Assembly (NCBI GenBank): GCA_938004115.1
Contig: CALKWS010000420.1
Location: 1 to 8,727, forward strand
Source of the DNA: an uncultured Ruaniaceae bacterium
GTDB taxonomy: Bacteria; Actinomycetota; Actinomycetes; Actinomycetales; Beutenbergiaceae
Length of the DNA: 8,727 nucleotides
Direction: 5' to 3'
Under the pieces are notes generated by a model, which did not search any database, was not told where the DNA came from, and saw only the letters and a list, made by a program, of their open reading frames with translations. Shown piece after piece: positions 7,149 to 8,727 of the stretch (positions are counted from its first letter, which is position 1; every line of letters begins with the position of its first letter). Made by a program: the position numbers and the translations under genes.

Positions 7149-8380
7149 TCCGGCTTCAACCAGGTGTTGAAGACTGTTTCGCCGCCCTGCAGGGAGACCA
7201 GTGCGGACTCCTTCTGCGGTTCGTGACCGTCCTCGGCGGAGGACCACTGCAGGGAACCGCTGAGCAGTTCGTACTCCATCTCGGTCATCTGCTGGGCCAC
7301 CGCAGCGCCGTCGGTGGTGCCGGCTTCCTCCATCGCCAGCAGCAGCGCGCGGGCGGTGTCGTACCCGATCGCCACCAGTGAGGTGTCCGGTTCCTCACCG
7401 TGCTTCTCCTCGTACAGTTCCACGAACGCGGGCACCAGCGGGCTGGCCTCCTCGCTGAGGAACACGTGCGTGGCGTAGGTGATGTCGTTGCCGTACTCCT
7501 CGCCCAGCACGCTCCACAGTTCGGGGTCGTCATAGGAGTCCCCGCCCAGGATCGGGATGTCGATGCCGGCGGCGCGGATATCCCGGATGATCAGGCCCAG
7601 GTCCGGCATGTAGGAGGAGATGAAGATGACGTCCACCTCATCGGCCACGCCCTGGAGCCGTTGGAGTTGGGCGGAGAAGTCCTGGTCGCCCTGGGTGTAG
7701 GTGTCCTCGGCGACCACGGTGCCGCCCAGGTTCTCCCAGGAGGCGATGAAGTACTCACTCAGCGAAGCGGTGTAGTCGATGAACGTGTCGGTCACGACGT
7801 AGGCGTTCTCGTACCCCTGGTCGGCGCCGAACTCGGCCGCGGCCGCACCCATGGTGGTGTTCCAGGTGGCGATGGTGAACTGCTTGTCTCCCAGGGTCTC
7901 CGAACCGAACAAGGGGGAGGAGGCGCCGGGGGAGATGCCGACGATCCCGGCGGACTGCGCCGCGCGGGATGCGGGACCGCCGAAGTCGAAGTCGGCGGGG
8001 GTGATAATGGCGTCCGCGCCCATTTCCACGAGTTGCTCGCCGTTATTTCCCACGACCACCGGGTCGCTTGCGCCGTCAAGGTTCACGAATGCGATTTCTT
8101 CACCCAACAGGCCACCGTTGTCGTTGAATTCGTCGATGGCGAGTTGAATTCCGCGCATAATCGGCTCATCCAGCGGCGCCTGAATTCCGGTGAGGCAGAG
8201 CGAGCCGCCGATCAGGATGCCGGCGTCCTCGGGATCGACGTCGCCTTCGACCTGCGGCGCGGTCGCGTCCTCGGAGTCCGGCTCTGTTCCGGCGTCGTTG
8301 CTCGTGGGGTCCGCGCCGCAGGCGCTCAAGGCCAGCGCGAGGGCGCCCAGGACCGCCAACCTCGAAACCGTCTTCTTCAT
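7130..8380 (-). CDS. Lipoprotein substrate-binding protein of a Liv/amide-type ABC transporter
   Basis: This is the extracytoplasmic substrate-binding protein, 416 residues, of the type 1 Leu/Ile/Val-binding (Peripla_BP_6) family. It has a short lipoprotein signal: KK at 2-3, a hydrophobic core at 8-18 and the LSAC lipobox with Cys21 as the predicted lipidation site. An acidic Ser/Thr/Asp/Glu linker covers about 22-52. The bilobed domain starts near 54 with ILIGGSLCLTG and MRGIQLAIDEFNDNGGLLG, and later shows GDQDFSAQLQRLQGVADEVDVIFISSYMPDLGLIIRDIRAAGIDIPILGGD, typical of the second lobe. ATG 8380 is chosen because it begins the signal peptide and has GAGGAG about 5 bases upstream; the open frame continuing to 8434 is leader sequence. 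As first gene of the operon it sets the substrate. The amidase at the operon end suggests a small amide or urea-like ligand rather than an amino acid, but this is inference. Confidence 0.93.
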   Translation of the reverse strand: MKKTVSRLAVLGALALALSACGADPTSNDAGTEPDSEDATAPQVEGDVDPEDAGILIGGSLCLTGIQAPLDEPIMRGIQLAIDEFNDNGGLLGEEIAFVNLDGASDPVVVGNNGEQLVEMGADAIITPADFDFGGPASRAAQSAGIVGISPGASSPLFGSETLGDKQFTIATWNTTMGAAAAEFGADQGYENAYVVTDTFIDYTASLSEYFIASWENLGGTVVAEDTYTQGDQDFSAQLQRLQGVADEVDVIFISSYMPDLGLIIRDIRAAGIDIPILGGDSYDDPELWSVLGEEYGNDITYATHVFLSEEASPLVPAFVELYEEKHGEEPDTSLVAIGYDTARALLLAMEEAGTTDGAAVAQQMTEMEYELLSGSLQWSSAEDGHEPQKESALVSLQGGETVFNTWLKPEWTPDP

Positions 8381-8727
8381 TGCTCTCCTCTTCAGGCCCC
8401 GCGTTGCGCAGCGCGCAGTGGCGCAGAATTCCACGGAGAATTCTGCGCATGCGGGGGCGGGTGATGTGTCACAACTCCGGCGACCTCGTCGGAGTGGGCT
8501 CAGGATGCCATGGTCATTCCGGAAAAGGCAAAGGTGTCCACAAGGTGAAACGCGGCGGGGAAAGCCGCAGGTCGACGGAAATAGATGGGCAATGCTTTAC
8601 GAATACTTGGCCCTGCCAGAAGGATCCGGCTGGCGCGGCGGGAAGGTCCTGACGTCGATGTGCGTTGCCTCCCCTGAGTTTGGTCACCGCGTCGCGTTCC
8701 GGGAGGGTGCGGCTCGCTGACCTGGGG
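8381..8727 (-). promoter_or_regulatory. Non-coding upstream region of the transporter/amidase operon
   Basis: These 347 bases to the window edge contain no ORF I would defend on either strand. Plus-strand open frames here run on from the antisense of the binding-protein gene. Base composition is less GC-rich than the genes, notably at about 8520-8620. A weak sigma-70-like promoter candidate on the minus strand has a TTGCCT -35 at 8531-8526 and a CATCCT -10 at 8507-8502, with an 18-base spacer. That would give a leader of roughly 115 bases containing both inverted repeats. The promoter call is speculative; the non-coding call is more secure. Confidence 0.5.
8421..8448. promoter_or_regulatory. 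Perfect 11-bp inverted repeat upstream of the operon (operator or leader hairpin)
   Basis: GCGCAGAATTC at 8421-8431 and GAATTCTGCGC at 8438-8448 are exact reverse complements separated by 6 bases (CACGGA). The element ends 40 bases before the ATG of the binding-protein gene. An 11-bp perfect repeat in a short leader is unlikely to be incidental. It could bind a dimeric repressor of the amide operon, or form an RNA hairpin in the leader. No T-run follows on the minus strand, so a simple terminator is unlikely. Confidence 0.55.

Noticed and set aside
7400..8464. Plus-strand open frame opposite the substrate-binding protein
   Set aside because: It is antisense to a clear lipoprotein gene, and its translation is Gly/Val/His-rich shadow sequence.
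8536..8551. Possible GlnR nitrogen-control box near a GAAAC motif
   Set aside because: GAAAC occurs at 8547-8551, but the half-site expected about 11 bases upstream reads GTCCA, not GTnAC, and no second a/b pair follows. The match is too poor to claim.

Overview
The window looks like chromosomal DNA from a high-GC actinobacterium. Evidence: very strong G/C bias at third codon positions, GTG starts, tightly overlapping genes, and a short lipoprotein signal with an LSAC lipobox. I cannot name a genus. Nothing in the window looks phage- or transposon-derived.

Left part, plus strand (about 1-2495). A short fragment at the left edge may be the tail of an upstream gene; I could not settle this. 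Next comes a two-gene unit. The first gene encodes a 486-residue protein with an N-terminal J-domain, a proline/glycine-rich linker, a hydrophobic membrane block and a C-terminal NERD-like nuclease domain. The second, 51 bases downstream with a strong ribosome binding site, encodes a 256-residue soluble protein that I do not recognise.

Middle (about 2496-2641). The two halves of the window are transcribed toward each other. The junction holds a degenerate tandem repeat array with a period of about 23-28 bases, which runs into the last codons of the minus-strand amidase gene.

Right part, minus strand (8727 down to 2619). This is a compact six-gene operon. In transcription order it has a lipoprotein substrate-binding protein, two ABC ATPases (LivG and LivF types), two permeases (LivH and LivM types) and an acetamidase/formamidase-family enzyme. 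Four of the five junctions overlap by 1-19 bases and the fifth leaves 15 bases. The simplest reading is uptake of a small amide (formamide, acetamide, urea-like or similar) by a branched-chain-amino-acid-type ABC importer, followed by hydrolysis in the cytoplasm to ammonia and a carboxylate. The substrate is inferred from the enzyme at the end of the operon; the transporter sequences alone do not fix it.

The 347 bases upstream of the operon contain no convincing gene. They hold a perfect 11-bp inverted repeat with a 6-base spacer, centred about 54 bases before the start codon of the binding protein, and a weaker palindrome just upstream of it. These are the best candidate control sites. The most unusual item in the window is the J-domain/membrane/NERD fusion with its uncharacterised partner. 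The transporter operon is made of well-known families, although its pairing with an amidase is informative.
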